Below the pieces are notes generated by a model. That model did no database searches and was not told the DNA's origin. It worked only from the letters and a program-made list of their open reading frames with translations. A DNA stretch of 48,571 nt from a virus, in the IMG/VR virus record IMGVR_UViG_3300047476_000944, positions 1-48,571 of that record; one strand, 5' to 3'. Both the position numbers and the translations under genes were made by a program. Positions 6,914-14,775 of this stretch are shown one piece after another. The first letter of the stretch is position 1, and each line of letters starts with the position of its first letter.

Positions 6914-7076
6914 AATATGAGTATTCTTCAATCTTATCCAATACCTTATTAAGGTATTGATGTGCTAACCATTTTGGATCATATCCAGTTTTATTCATCC
7001 ATTCATTATCCAAATCCCTTTTCATTTTAAGAACTTCACATTTAATAATTTCTTTAGTCAGTTGACAACGTGGCAT
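6912..7076 (-). CDS. Hypothetical protein, 54 aa
   Basis: A 54-aa hydrophilic helical ORF (LTKEIIKCEVLKMKRDLDNEWMNKTGYDPKW). It starts 6 nt downstream of the T-run of the hli/petF operon terminator, and its end holds the late promoter for the lysis genes. Its own promoter is unclear; it may rely on terminator read-through. Function unknown. Confidence 0.6.
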   Translation of the reverse strand: MPRCQLTKEIIKCEVLKMKRDLDNEWMNKTGYDPKWLAHQYLNKVLDKIEEYSY

Positions 7077-7082
7077 AAACAT

Positions 7083-7114
7083 AAAAAAACTCTGCCCTTT
7101 ATTTAGAGCAGAGT
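7083..7114 (-). terminator. Intrinsic terminator of the hli/petF operon
   Basis: On the minus strand ACTCTGC pairs with GCAGAGT (7-bp stem, 7089-7095 with 7108-7114) and is followed by a run of seven T. It lies 62 nt past the last hli stop. Confidence 0.85.
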
Positions 7115-7130
7115 CAAATATTATGAAGTC

Positions 7131-7152
7131 TTATAACTAATATTAGTTATAA
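7131..7152. repeat. Perfect 22-bp palindrome
   Basis: TTATAACTAAT is followed immediately by its own reverse complement with no loop. It lies between the hli stop codon and the operon terminator. It could fold in mRNA as a 3' stem or bind a dimeric protein; no T-run follows. Confidence 0.7.
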
Positions 7153-7175
7153 CAACAGGTTTTTAATACTAGTGT

Positions 7176-7295
7176 TTAAAATATCCCTGGGATTAGTTGC
7201 CCAGTGGTGAGATAGGTTCCCACTGCGATTACGAAACCAAGCATTGCGAGACGAGCATTAAGAATCTCTGCCTCAGGGGTAAAACCGAATTTCAT
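7176..7295 (-). CDS. hli: High-light-inducible protein, 39 aa
   Basis: A 39-aa one-helix protein with the chlorophyll-binding core AEILNARLAMLGF, the signature of Hli/Scp proteins related to light-harvesting antennae. These sit in thylakoid membranes, bind chlorophyll and carotenoid, and protect photosystem II under stress. It is shorter than typical host Hli proteins, as is usual in phage copies. Its ATG overlaps the stop of the preceding gene, and GGAG lies upstream. Co-transcription with petF and the other hli points to one photoprotection/redox operon. Confidence 0.92.
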   Translation of the reverse strand: MKFGFTPEAEILNARLAMLGFVIAVGTYLTTGQLIPGIF

Positions 7296-7504
7296 TTTTG
7301 TTCTCCGTTATAAGGGTGTTTTTGTTTAAGTTCTGGGTTTGGATTGCAAACCATTTTTTCTTTGATAGGTTTAATTACAATAAACTTATCATTTTTAAGG
7401 GTGCCTGCGATTTTGACTTCTAGTTCTACATCTCGATCCCAAGCACCAGACTCTACAAGTTCTTGAAGGGCAAAGTTAAATTGCCCTAACATATTAGAAC
7501 TCAC
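7292..7504 (-). CDS. Hypothetical protein in petF-hli operon, 70 aa
   Basis: A 70-aa soluble protein with a helical N-terminal half ([27 protein letters not shown]) and a beta-like middle ([11 protein letters not shown]). It overlaps petF by 4 nt and hli by 4 nt, so it is translated with them. Not recognised; its fixed position suggests a role linked to ferredoxin or photoprotection. Confidence 0.75.
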   Translation of the reverse strand: MSSNMLGQFNFALQELVESGAWDRDVELEVKIAGTLKNDKFIVIKPIKEKMVCNPNPELKQKHPYNGEQK

Positions 7505-7794
7505 AGGTTTTCTTCCTGTTCAGTCAAGATGACACAATCGCTGGTAGGATATGCCACACAAGTTAGTACCCAACCTTCGGCAATTTGATCATCGTCAAGG
7601 AAGGATTGCTCCTCATTATCAACAGTGCCACTAATCAGTTTACCAGCACAAGCAGAGCAAGCACCAGCACGACAGGATGAAGGAAGGTCTACACCTGCTT
7701 CTTCAGCGGCTTCAAGAATATATTGATCATCAGGGCACTCAATAGTAGTTTCAGTGCCATCAGGAGATTGGAGGGTAACGTTATAGGTTGCCAT
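7501..7794 (-). CDS. petF: Plant-type [2Fe-2S] ferredoxin
   Basis: A 97-aa ferredoxin with the cluster ligands Cys41, Cys46, Cys49 and Cys79 (CRAGACSAC and [11 protein letters not shown]). It is the soluble one-electron carrier that takes electrons from photosystem I to ferredoxin-NADP reductase and other enzymes. Length and spacing match host PetF, and all ligands are intact. It begins one base into the stop of a 28-aa ORF and has its own sigma70-type promoter 64 nt upstream. In infection it could feed electrons to biosynthetic enzymes. Confidence 0.95.
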   Translation of the reverse strand: MATYNVTLQSPDGTETTIECPDDQYILEAAEEAGVDLPSSCRAGACSACAGKLISGTVDNEEQSFLDDDQIAEGWVLTCVAYPTSDCVILTEQEENL

Positions 7795-7880
7795 TAGTAA
7801 GTTTCACAAAGTTTTTCTACAGATGCTGCCAACAATACGAAGAAGGCAACGGAAGTCATTGTAAACAAAAGCGAAGTCAT
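7794..7880 (-). CDS. Possible 28-aa membrane peptide upstream of petF
   Basis: A 28-aa ORF with a hydrophobic core ([18 protein letters not shown]) and a polar end; its TAA overlaps the petF ATG (TAATG). The petF promoter lies across its start codon, so it could only be translated from the upstream hli promoter. One hydrophobic helix beside photosystem-related genes is suggestive of a small thylakoid subunit, but no family is recognised. Confidence 0.45.
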   Translation of the reverse strand: MTSLLFTMTSVAFFVLLAASVEKLCETY

Positions 7881-7886
7881 TGTCAA
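7858..7886 (-). promoter_or_regulatory. Sigma70-type promoter for petF
   Basis: TTGACA (7886-7881), a 17-nt spacer and TACAAT (7863-7858) on the minus strand. Predicted transcription would begin near 7851, leaving a ~57-nt petF leader. Confidence 0.7.
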
Positions 7887-7894
7887 GCCCTCAG

Positions 7895-8098
7895 TCAGAA
7901 GATGCCGAAGAAGAGTTTGCCAGTGCTAATATAAGAAATAGCGCCAGCAATAATACCGACCATTGCCCAGCGCCCATTGTACATCTCCGTCATTTGCATA
8001 GGAGTCAAAAGACCTTTGCGATTGTATTCTTGGTAAACCATTTCAGGTTCTTTGGCCCACATATTCTGTTGACCAAGTTCATTTGTCGTTACAGTCAT
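7895..8098 (-). CDS. hli: High-light-inducible protein, 67 aa
   Basis: A 67-aa one-helix Hli protein. The chlorophyll-binding region is EMYNGRWAMVGIIAGAISYI, matching the family core with Asn, Arg and Met in the expected places, preceded by a charged N-terminal extension (ELGQQNMWAKEPEM). I use the start at 8098 because the longer frame reads into the promoter. It follows a consensus promoter by about 20 nt and is the first gene of the hli-petF operon. Its sequence differs clearly from the 39-aa Hli, so the two are not a recent duplication. Confidence 0.93.
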   Translation of the reverse strand: MTVTTNELGQQNMWAKEPEMVYQEYNRKGLLTPMQMTEMYNGRWAMVGIIAGAISYISTGKLFFGIF

Positions 8099-8125
8099 CG
8101 TAGTTTTGTAAAGAACTGTTACAGA

Positions 8126-8154
8126 ATTATATAGCAAAAATAAAGGGGTGTCAA
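8126..8154 (-). promoter_or_regulatory. Consensus sigma70 promoter of the hli/petF operon
   Basis: Perfect TTGACA (8154-8149), 17-nt spacer, perfect TATAAT (8131-8126). The -35 box lies in the loop and stem of the upstream island's terminator hairpin and the terminator's T-run forms part of the spacer. Confidence 0.85.
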
Positions 8155-8163
8155 GCACCCCTT
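8136..8163 (-). terminator. Intrinsic terminator of the glycan island
   Basis: AAGGGGTG pairs with CACCCCTT (8143-8150 with 8156-8163; 5-nt loop). On the minus strand it is followed by TTTATTTTT-type sequence. It lies 37 nt past the last island gene. Confidence 0.8.
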
Positions 8164-8199
8164 GTTACGGTTCTCACACATTATAAGTATAAATGCTTA

Positions 8200-8997
8200 C
8201 TATTTTTCATCATAACCTGGTGGAAGGGTTCCATAATATGGATTATAATCAAATATTTTATTCCAATCTTCTACATTGGTTGCATCAACTTTCCAAAAAT
8301 TCCATAAACTTTCATAGGTATTTTTATGAAATGTATCAATATGATCAGTATGAATAGAAGATCCCAATTCAATCTTATAAAGGAACAAAGGAATTGCAAA
8401 AGTATTTCCAGAATTATAAATTAAATCATCAGCAACTGCTCTTGGTTTAACACCATTATCAATTTTATATTTGTCACCGCGAACATGAAGATTGATTAAT
8501 TTTTGTGCATGATGACGTGTAATTAAGTAACAAGCAGTAGAAAAGTCATTCACAAATCTTCTATGTAGAGATGCATGAACAGGAGTTGTACTAATAATTG
8601 CAAGTTGAACTACATCATAAGCATAAGGAATTTTAGAGTAAAAATCTTTCCAAGTAAAAGGCCAATATTGAACTGTACTTAAATCGCAATCATCTTCCAT
8701 GATCAATGCACATGGATAATCAGTATTTTCTAAAAAATATCGAATTGCTTTTAAATGTGATGTAGTACATCCAACTTCACCAGATGACATCATATCAGGA
8801 TAACGACCTTTTAAAATATCACCAAGATCATTTCCATCTCTACCATCATAAGCAGAAATACGAGTATAATTTTCTATTTCCCAATATTTGAATTGATCTT
8901 CCATATATTGTTTTCTTTCTGGTTGATCATCAATATTAATATAAAAAATTGGAGGAAGACCTTTAAGTTTATATACTGCTTTATTTTTGTCCATCAT
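8200..8997 (-). CDS. Glycosyltransferase family 25-like
   Basis: A 265-aa protein with GT25 hallmarks: an N-terminal FYINIDDQPERK (the first strand and R-K of the family), GEVGCTTSHLKAI at ~95, and LIMEDDC with an acidic metal-binding site at ~120. GT25 enzymes add galactose and related sugars to lipopolysaccharide or collagen-like chains. It is the last gene of the island and overlaps the preceding gene by 4 nt. Acceptor and sugar are unknown. It resembles the shorter GT25-like protein at 10648. Confidence 0.8.
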   Translation of the reverse strand: MMDKNKAVYKLKGLPPIFYINIDDQPERKQYMEDQFKYWEIENYTRISAYDGRDGNDLGDILKGRYPDMMSSGEVGCTTSHLKAIRYFLENTDYPCALIMEDDCDLSTVQYWPFTWKDFYSKIPYAYDVVQLAIISTTPVHASLHRRFVNDFSTACYLITRHHAQKLINLHVRGDKYKIDNGVKPRAVADDLIYNSGNTFAIPLFLYKIELGSSIHTDHIDTFHKNTYESLWNFWKVDATNVEDWNKIFDYNPYYGTLPPGYDEK

Positions 8998-9755
8998 TCT
9001 GCAAGAATACTTTCAATCATTTCATTAAAGATTTTTGTTTTTAATGTAAGAGGATCTTCCAAACCCCTCCAATTAGAATGCCAATTAGTAGCAGCCCGAT
9101 AGTGAAGAAACTTACTATCCAAATGCAATTCAAAATCATATCCCCGCGTCACCTCTTCATTTTGCAGATCAATTTCGTTAAAGTGTGTTGGATAAACTGG
9201 ACATTCTTCATCAGTTTTTTTCATCTCAATATTATTTTCTTTAAAATAATAATAAGTATATCCACCAACATCAGTCATTTCACCGTCAACAATACCATCA
9301 GAAAAATCAATATTCAAATCTTTCATCTGAAGCATATTAAAAAACATGATGCCGTTCCACATGTAGGACACCTTTCCACGTTTTTGAGGAAGACCTGCAA
9401 TAATTGCATCGCTCATGTATTTTTCAACATCAAACTCATCAATAAGAAATAAATCTGAGTCACAGAAAAATACAATATCATTCTTATGATTTTCTTTAAT
9501 AATATTATCATAAGTCCATTGAACTGTATCAGCACATGCTTGTGCAGGATTCAATCGAACTGTCCTTTCAGGTTTCTTGTAATACTCAATATTTCTCAGT
9601 TCACATATTTCTTTAAACTGGGATGAAATGTTTTCATCAATCGAATCATCAACAACATGAAACTGATAATCATTCTTCAAAAATTTTTTAAAAAGTATAT
9701 CTTGAAGAGAAACAAAATCTGGACGATTAACAACAGAGGTAAAAATATGAATCAT
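8994..9755 (-). CDS. Putative GT-A glycosyltransferase
   Basis: A 253-aa protein. The N-terminus (IHIFTSVVNRPDFV, then YQFHVVDDS) looks like a nucleotide-binding half, and DIVFFCDSDLFLI at ~95 contains a DxD metal and sugar-nucleotide motif. A Trp/Asn segment (MWNGIMFFNM) follows, and a His/Trp-rich C-terminus (FLHYRAATNWHSNWRG). No exact family is assigned. It is coupled by ATGA to both neighbours, so it is probably one step in the same glycan pathway. Confidence 0.65.
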   Translation of the reverse strand: MIHIFTSVVNRPDFVSLQDILFKKFLKNDYQFHVVDDSIDENISSQFKEICELRNIEYYKKPERTVRLNPAQACADTVQWTYDNIIKENHKNDIVFFCDSDLFLIDEFDVEKYMSDAIIAGLPQKRGKVSYMWNGIMFFNMLQMKDLNIDFSDGIVDGEMTDVGGYTYYYFKENNIEMKKTDEECPVYPTHFNEIDLQNEEVTRGYDFELHLDSKFLHYRAATNWHSNWRGLEDPLTLKTKIFNEMIESILAE

Positions 9756-10651
9756 AATTGTGTAGCAAGCCAGTTTTCAAGTTTCATAGTCGGATTCCAA
9801 CCAAAAGTTTTTTTCATTTTTTGATTATTTGCAAGACTCAATCTAGTCTCACCTGGACGAGGTACAATATTTACAGTTTCATGATCAAACATTTTTACAA
9901 TTTGATTGATGGAATAATTATTTCCTGTACCAACATTGTAAACTTGACCAAATGCTTCTTGGTCTGGATTTGAAATTGCTGCCATAATATTTGCGCTCAC
10001 AACGTCCCCAACATAAGTAAAGTCACGACGTTGGTTTCCATCACCAACAATCGTCAGAGGTTCTCCTGCTGCTCTCTGACGAAGGAAAATGCCAATCACG
10101 GGAGCATACTGCCCACGTAAAGGTTGACGTTCTCCATATACATTAAAATACCTAAAAGTAATAGTTGGAAGACCATATAACTCTGTATACATCTTACAAA
10201 GTTTTTCGCCACTAACTTTAGAAACAGAGTAAGGATTTAAACAATCATCTGGTTGTGTTTCAACATTAGCAGGTTCGTTTCTACCATAAGCAGAAGAGGT
10301 AGATGAATACATTACACGCTTCACACCTGCTTCCCTAGAACACTGGAGAACAGTACAAGTTCCAACAGAATTAATACTCACTGCTTCAATAGGGTTTTGA
10401 ATTGCAGGTTGAATACGTGCTTCTGCTGCAAGATGAAATACATAATCAACTCCATCATAAAGTGGACGTGTGTTTTGATAATCACGAATATCATACTTAT
10501 AGTTTTGTGCTTTATCATTCCAATAAAACTGATCGTGGGCATCAGAAAATTCGTTATCAATCACAACAACCTCATGACCAAGTTCAAGAAGACGATCTAC
10601 AAGGTTTGATCCAATAAATCCGGCACCGCCAGTAACTAGTGATTTTGTCAT
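9752..10651 (-). CDS. NAD-dependent sugar-nucleotide epimerase (GalE-like)
   Basis: A 299-aa extended short-chain dehydrogenase. TGGAGFIGSNLVDRL binds NAD, YSSTSSAYG provides the catalytic Ser/Thr, and NPYSVSK gives the Tyr-xxx-Lys pair. The pattern is that of UDP-glucose/UDP-N-acetylglucosamine 4-epimerases, though UDP-glucuronate-type reactions cannot be excluded. Such an enzyme would supply UDP-Gal or UDP-GalNAc, the donors normally used by GT6, which is encoded two genes away. All catalytic residues are intact. Confidence 0.85.
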   Translation of the reverse strand: MTKSLVTGGAGFIGSNLVDRLLELGHEVVVIDNEFSDAHDQFYWNDKAQNYKYDIRDYQNTRPLYDGVDYVFHLAAEARIQPAIQNPIEAVSINSVGTCTVLQCSREAGVKRVMYSSTSSAYGRNEPANVETQPDDCLNPYSVSKVSGEKLCKMYTELYGLPTITFRYFNVYGERQPLRGQYAPVIGIFLRQRAAGEPLTIVGDGNQRRDFTYVGDVVSANIMAAISNPDQEAFGQVYNVGTGNNYSINQIVKMFDHETVNIVPRPGETRLSLANNQKMKKTFGWNPTMKLENWLATQL

Positions 10652-11292
10652 ACTATTCTCTCAGGTAAAAAATAATTTTTATTGTAACTAAAACATTCTT
10701 CAGTGGGATAACTTGTGAGTGGGTTCACAGTTCCATGATATCCACTTGTTTGATAGAAAAATGGATCATCAAAAGTATAGACATTGAACCAACGCTGAAT
10801 TTCAGCAAATCCAATATCCTGATAATCTTCAATTATATATCCAGCATGATAACACACTCTCTGACACATTCTAACATATTCATCAGTTAGATACAAGATA
10901 GAGTGTCCACTAAGCATATTATATACTCGGTAAAGATCATCTTTAACACATTCATACTGAACATAAGGACCAGAATGACTATTCATTCTACCCCAAGATG
11001 AAATACCAAGATAAACTGCATCAGCATCATCAGGAACTTCAATTTCTGAACGAAAGTTTTTAATCATACAATCATCTTCAAAAAGAACAAATGGAGGATC
11101 AATCTCACAAAGTCCTTTATGGTGAGCAGAAGAACATCCCGCCACAGAATTATCCGGACGAGGAATACCTTCAACACGAATAATAGTTTTAAATCCACAT
11201 TCTTTTAGAATGTTTTGCATATTTTGATTTTTTTCAACATGCTGCTCAAGGTTCATATAAACAGCAGGAATTTCTCTAAGATCTAATTTCAT
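10648..11292 (-). CDS. Short GT25-like glycosyltransferase
   Basis: A 214-aa protein related to the GT25 enzyme at 8200: PAVYMNLEQHVEKN at the N-terminus, VAGCSSAHHKGL (equivalent to the GCTxSH segment) and FVLFEDDC. It is shorter than usual GT25 proteins, mainly in the C-terminal half. It overlaps GT6 by 17 nt and the epimerase by 4 nt. The acidic EDD site is present, so it may be active; donor and acceptor are unknown. Confidence 0.7.
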   Translation of the reverse strand: MKLDLREIPAVYMNLEQHVEKNQNMQNILKECGFKTIIRVEGIPRPDNSVAGCSSAHHKGLCEIDPPFVLFEDDCMIKNFRSEIEVPDDADAVYLGISSWGRMNSHSGPYVQYECVKDDLYRVYNMLSGHSILYLTDEYVRMCQRVCYHAGYIIEDYQDIGFAEIQRWFNVYTFDDPFFYQTSGYHGTVNPLTSYPTEECFSYNKNYFLPERIV

Positions 11293-11983
11293 TATGATTT
11301 TTATCTAATGCTAAAATTTTTGGTTTATAATATTGACTTACCACCCAACTATTTGGACTTTTTAAAGCTGCTTCTGGATAACAATAAGAGGGATCCAGTT
11401 CTAAAGTTGGTGGATTATCGATCAAATATCTATTAAGATGACTTTCATCGTGCCATAAAGCAATAATATTGTTCTCCAAATCTTTAGTTACTCTATCGGA
11501 AATTATTTGTGACATTTTGAGAAAATGTTCTGTTCTTCCTCCATTAAACCCACCAGCATAATAGGTTTTACCTTCTCCAATAGGAATATATGCTAATGAT
11601 TTTGGATTTCTTTCATACGATGCATTGTCTGGTCCATAAAAAGATTGAGATGGATGACGAGTAGCAACTAAGTCTCCAAGAACTTCATCACCAACCTTAT
11701 CTACCAGACCCATATCTACATCAAAATAGTAGCAATAATCAAACTGAGAGATAAACTCCTTTTCTTTTATAAAGTAGTTGTATCTCTTAAGAGTAGGCAT
11801 TGGCCAAGGTTCGTGGTCAATCTGACAAACTCTTACATTATCAGATGCTTCAACCTCATGATCTGTGAAGAGAAGACACTCAATTTCGTGTCCATTGAGA
11901 AAGTTCTCTTCAATGTTATCAAGGAGTCTTTCAACAAACTGAATATACTTGTTTGTTGCAATAGTTAAGATGCAGATTTTCAT
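11276..11983 (-). CDS. Glycosyltransferase family 6 (ABO/alpha-1,3-GalT-like)
   Basis: A 235-aa protein with the main GT6 signatures: YYFDVDMGL (DVD at 88-90), ATRHPSQSF (107-115), YERNPKSLAYIP (123-134), YYAGGFNGG (141-149) and ALWHDESHLNRYL (175-187). GT6 enzymes move Gal or GalNAc from UDP to the 3-OH of a galactose, often one carrying alpha-1,2-fucose, as in A and B blood-group antigens. The DxD metal site is kept. The start at 11983 overlaps the previous stop (ATGA). The family call is strong; the substrate is inferred from a GT11 fucosyltransferase in the same island. Confidence 0.9.
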   Translation of the reverse strand: MKICILTIATNKYIQFVERLLDNIEENFLNGHEIECLLFTDHEVEASDNVRVCQIDHEPWPMPTLKRYNYFIKEKEFISQFDYCYYFDVDMGLVDKVGDEVLGDLVATRHPSQSFYGPDNASYERNPKSLAYIPIGEGKTYYAGGFNGGRTEHFLKMSQIISDRVTKDLENNIIALWHDESHLNRYLIDNPPTLELDPSYCYPEAALKSPNSWVVSQYYKPKILALDKNHNEIRS

Positions 11984-12573
11984 ACTTGAACATACCAAAC
12001 ATGCGCTGGTTCACCAACACCAGTAACTTTATCACCATAATGTTCGACAACTGCTTTCTGCACACCTGGATGACCGCTGTGTTCCCAATCATGTCCCATC
12101 ACATACCCACCTTCACGAACTCGATGATGCCAAAAACTAATGTCATTGAAACAATTTTCATAATCATGAAAGGCATCAATAAAAACAAAATCTAAACATC
12201 CATCTTCAAAATCTGGAGCAGCATCAACAGAAGTCTTACGGACAAGTTCAACTTTATCTCCATAGACACTTAACATATCACGAACTTCTCCATAAAGACC
12301 ATCAAATCCACCATATTCTTTATCAAGATCAAAATATTCATGCATATCCCACCCAGCATCATAATAAGGATCAACACCATACATCTTCTCAATGCCGGTA
12401 TTTTCCATAAGTGCCTTGATGTGCTGACCACCAGCAACACCAATCTCAGCACCAATTTTTAGTTCAGGATGTTCTTGGAAAAATTTAATTGTCCAAGCGT
12501 ATGTTGGTTCCCAAATCAGTCTGGTTTTTCCTCTTGTAGGATCTGGAACATTTTTTGTTTTAGTCATTTTCAT
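11980..12573 (-). CDS. Class I SAM methyltransferase (type 24-like)
   Basis: A 197-aa protein with motif I GAEIGVAGGQHIKALM, a YGVDPYYD segment binding the cofactor ribose, and CLDFVFIDAFHDYENCFND, a pattern of the Methyltransf_24 family found in glycan and lipooligosaccharide loci. It could O-methylate a sugar hydroxyl. AAAGGAGA lies just upstream, and it overlaps both neighbours by 4 nt. The substrate is unknown. Confidence 0.8.
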   Translation of the reverse strand: MKMTKTKNVPDPTRGKTRLIWEPTYAWTIKFFQEHPELKIGAEIGVAGGQHIKALMENTGIEKMYGVDPYYDAGWDMHEYFDLDKEYGGFDGLYGEVRDMLSVYGDKVELVRKTSVDAAPDFEDGCLDFVFIDAFHDYENCFNDISFWHHRVREGGYVMGHDWEHSGHPGVQKAVVEHYGDKVTGVGEPAHVWYVQV

Positions 12574-13196
12574 TCTCCTTTGTTTTTAATATAAAGAGCA
12601 TCCCCCCACTTATACCAAGTTTCTGGCCAATGAGTCTCAACTCTTTCAAATCCATATCCACCTAAGAACTCATCAATTTCTTCGATCATTGGATTCCCTT
12701 CATACATTTCACCACGATTAACTTCACAGTAAACGTAATCAATTTGTTCAAGAGTTTTTTGCCCACCTTTAAAAACTTCAAGTTCATAACCCTGAACATC
12801 AACATTCATGAAGTTGGCAGAACGAAGATCAAAGTTATCAAGAAGATCAACTTCTACTTCTTCAACACCATCAAATGTAACATCAGGATGATGTTCCAAA
12901 TGATCTTTTGGTTTTAGAATTGAACTACTTTGAGCTTCGTTACTACTCAAATACATTGTACTAGTTCCCTTTTCCCCACCAAGAGCGGTTTGATATCCTT
13001 GAATATCTGCGTTTACATTTTGAAGTCTTTTAGAAAGAATGTCAAAATTTTTAGACAATGGTTCAAAAACAGTAATGTTTTGAATTCCATTGTCAACGTA
13101 TTCCTGAATTTCTTCACCGTAGTGAGCTCCAATATGAACAATACCTTTGATGTTCATATTGTATTTTTTATACAAGTTTGTAAAATTAATCAGCAT
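12570..13196 (-). CDS. FkbM-family methyltransferase
   Basis: A 208-aa protein with GIVHIGAHYGEEIQEY (motif I), VFEPLSKNF, and FMNVDVQGYELEVFKGGQKTL, the hallmark block of FkbM O-methyltransferases, followed by DYVYCEVNRGE. These enzymes methylate hydroxyls of sugars and polyketides. The start at 13196 overlaps the preceding stop by 7 nt. With the type-24 enzyme downstream, it suggests a methylated, perhaps capped, glycan. Confidence 0.88.
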   Translation of the reverse strand: MLINFTNLYKKYNMNIKGIVHIGAHYGEEIQEYVDNGIQNITVFEPLSKNFDILSKRLQNVNADIQGYQTALGGEKGTSTMYLSSNEAQSSSILKPKDHLEHHPDVTFDGVEEVEVDLLDNFDLRSANFMNVDVQGYELEVFKGGQKTLEQIDYVYCEVNRGEMYEGNPMIEEIDEFLGGYGFERVETHWPETWYKWGDALYIKNKGE

Positions 13197-14065
13197 ACTA
13201 TTTTTGCAATTGTGTTTAGGCAACCATCCCAGGTTAAATGTTTTTCATACATTTCTTGTCCATAATTAATCATATTTTGATATTCTCCACTTTCCAATAG
13301 AGCATCTACTCGTTCAGGAATCGTTTCAATTTCATCATTGTTAATCAATAGACACATTTTATCCCATTCAATATATTCCGTAAAGGGCAACCAAAACTCA
13401 TCACTAATGTAAATGGGGACGCATTGCATTTGAATTGCTTCATACATTCTAAATGAAGCAGGTCCAAATCCTCTTGGGGAGAGTGCAAATACTGAATTAT
13501 ATAGAATGTCACGGAAGACCTCAGTTCTGTTATGGTCAAGATTAACAGCAAACTTATATCCAGGCAAATGTGACAAAACTTGATTCATTTTAACTCTAAG
13601 TGGATGAGTATCCCTTCCAGCATACCCAACTTTATATTGCCTTACTTCTTTGGGAATTCCACCATGAGGATCGCATAATAGTGGAATTGGTTTATAAGAA
13701 GAATTTTTTCCAAGAGGTGAATTAAAATCACCAGAAGAAGCAAAGATGGTGCAATTGTCAATCGGAACTAATGTTCCACCATCATATTGAACAACTGTAA
13801 AGAACTTTTCGTTAGGATGCTTTTCAGTCAATTCACTACAAAAATTAATAAGTGGTTGAGTATTTTGACCATACTCACCGCCAGGATTAATATGCCAAGA
13901 AGTCCACTGAATAGGAATATAAATGTAGTCTGATTCTAGTTCTTGTTTTGTTTTAAAGAATGAATACGCCCTTTCCTCAATCATGGGACTATATCCTTGA
14001 TGAGGTGGGTACTGGACAGGCATTTCTGGAAGAAATTCCTGGGGTACATCGGCAATACGAATCAT
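13190..14065 (-). CDS. Exostosin-like (GT47-type) glycosyltransferase
   Basis: A 291-aa protein whose C-terminal half (about 190-235) reads FALSPRGFGPASFRMYEAIQ, then CVPIYISDEFWLPF, the conserved exostosin/GT47 donor-binding region. The N-terminal half has beta-strand segments such as YIYIPIQWTSWHI and KFFTVVQYDGG. GT47 enzymes transfer glucuronic acid, GlcNAc or other sugars in polysaccharide synthesis. It overlaps neighbours by 4 and 7 nt. Confidence 0.8.
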   Translation of the reverse strand: MIRIADVPQEFLPEMPVQYPPHQGYSPMIEERAYSFFKTKQELESDYIYIPIQWTSWHINPGGEYGQNTQPLINFCSELTEKHPNEKFFTVVQYDGGTLVPIDNCTIFASSGDFNSPLGKNSSYKPIPLLCDPHGGIPKEVRQYKVGYAGRDTHPLRVKMNQVLSHLPGYKFAVNLDHNRTEVFRDILYNSVFALSPRGFGPASFRMYEAIQMQCVPIYISDEFWLPFTEYIEWDKMCLLINNDEIETIPERVDALLESGEYQNMINYGQEMYEKHLTWDGCLNTIAKIVC

Positions 14066-14775
14066 AATTCTAAAATTAAATTTTTATGATAGTTTAAGGA
14101 GTCTGAATTTTTATTTCCAACAGAGTGCGAATAACTATTACTCCGCAATCTATGATTATACCATAAATCATCTACGACTTCAATAATATTTCCTTTCTTC
14201 AACCAATTATAAGTAAACACTATTGCATCAGCTTCGAAATAAGGATATGTTGGGTCATTAATTATAGTCTGCATTGATGATACATAGTCATCCCGATGAA
14301 CAAAAAAGTTTCCAGTATTGATCATCCATTCAAACTCACCACTACCAGATTTTAATATCTCTCTCGCCTTAGACCCATCAACTTGACCAAAATCATACTT
14401 TACAATTTTACCATTAAGACTTTGATCCAAACCATCATCAACTAAATGGAGTTGTGATGGAGAATAATACTTACCTCTTTGACGTTTAATATTTTTTACA
14501 ACTTCCAAAGAATTTTCAAAAAAATAATTATCACTATCAAGAAGATATACCCATTCATTAGATGCCCTTGAAACCGCCAGATACTTATTTTTAAATGCAC
14601 CTAGATTTGTTTGATTTCTATAAATCTTAATTTTTGGGTGTGTGGATTCTATTTGATTTTCAGAACAATCATCATGAATGATAATCTCAGATACAAAATC
14701 AGAACTCAGTGGGAATTCTAATGCTTGTTCTAGATATTTTTCACTATTATAATAAGGTATTGCTACGGTAATCAT
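14062..14775 (-). CDS. GT2-like glycosyltransferase A
   Basis: A 237-aa GT-A enzyme: ITVAIPYYNSEKYL opens the fold, IIIHDDCSEN carries the first acidic pair, NLGAFKNKY follows, and WVYLLDSDNYF (~90) holds the DxD site. The following gene upstream is a clear paralogue with the same order of motifs (NLGGFRNKYNAV, WVYLLDSDN). Such GT2 enzymes build glycan chains from nucleotide sugars. It overlaps both neighbours by 4 nt. Specificity unknown. Confidence 0.83.
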   Translation of the reverse strand: MITVAIPYYNSEKYLEQALEFPLSSDFVSEIIIHDDCSENQIESTHPKIKIYRNQTNLGAFKNKYLAVSRASNEWVYLLDSDNYFFENSLEVVKNIKRQRGKYYSPSQLHLVDDGLDQSLNGKIVKYDFGQVDGSKAREILKSGSGEFEWMINTGNFFVHRDDYVSSMQTIINDPTYPYFEADAIVFTYNWLKKGNIIEVVDDLWYNHRLRSNSYSHSVGNKNSDSLNYHKNLILEL

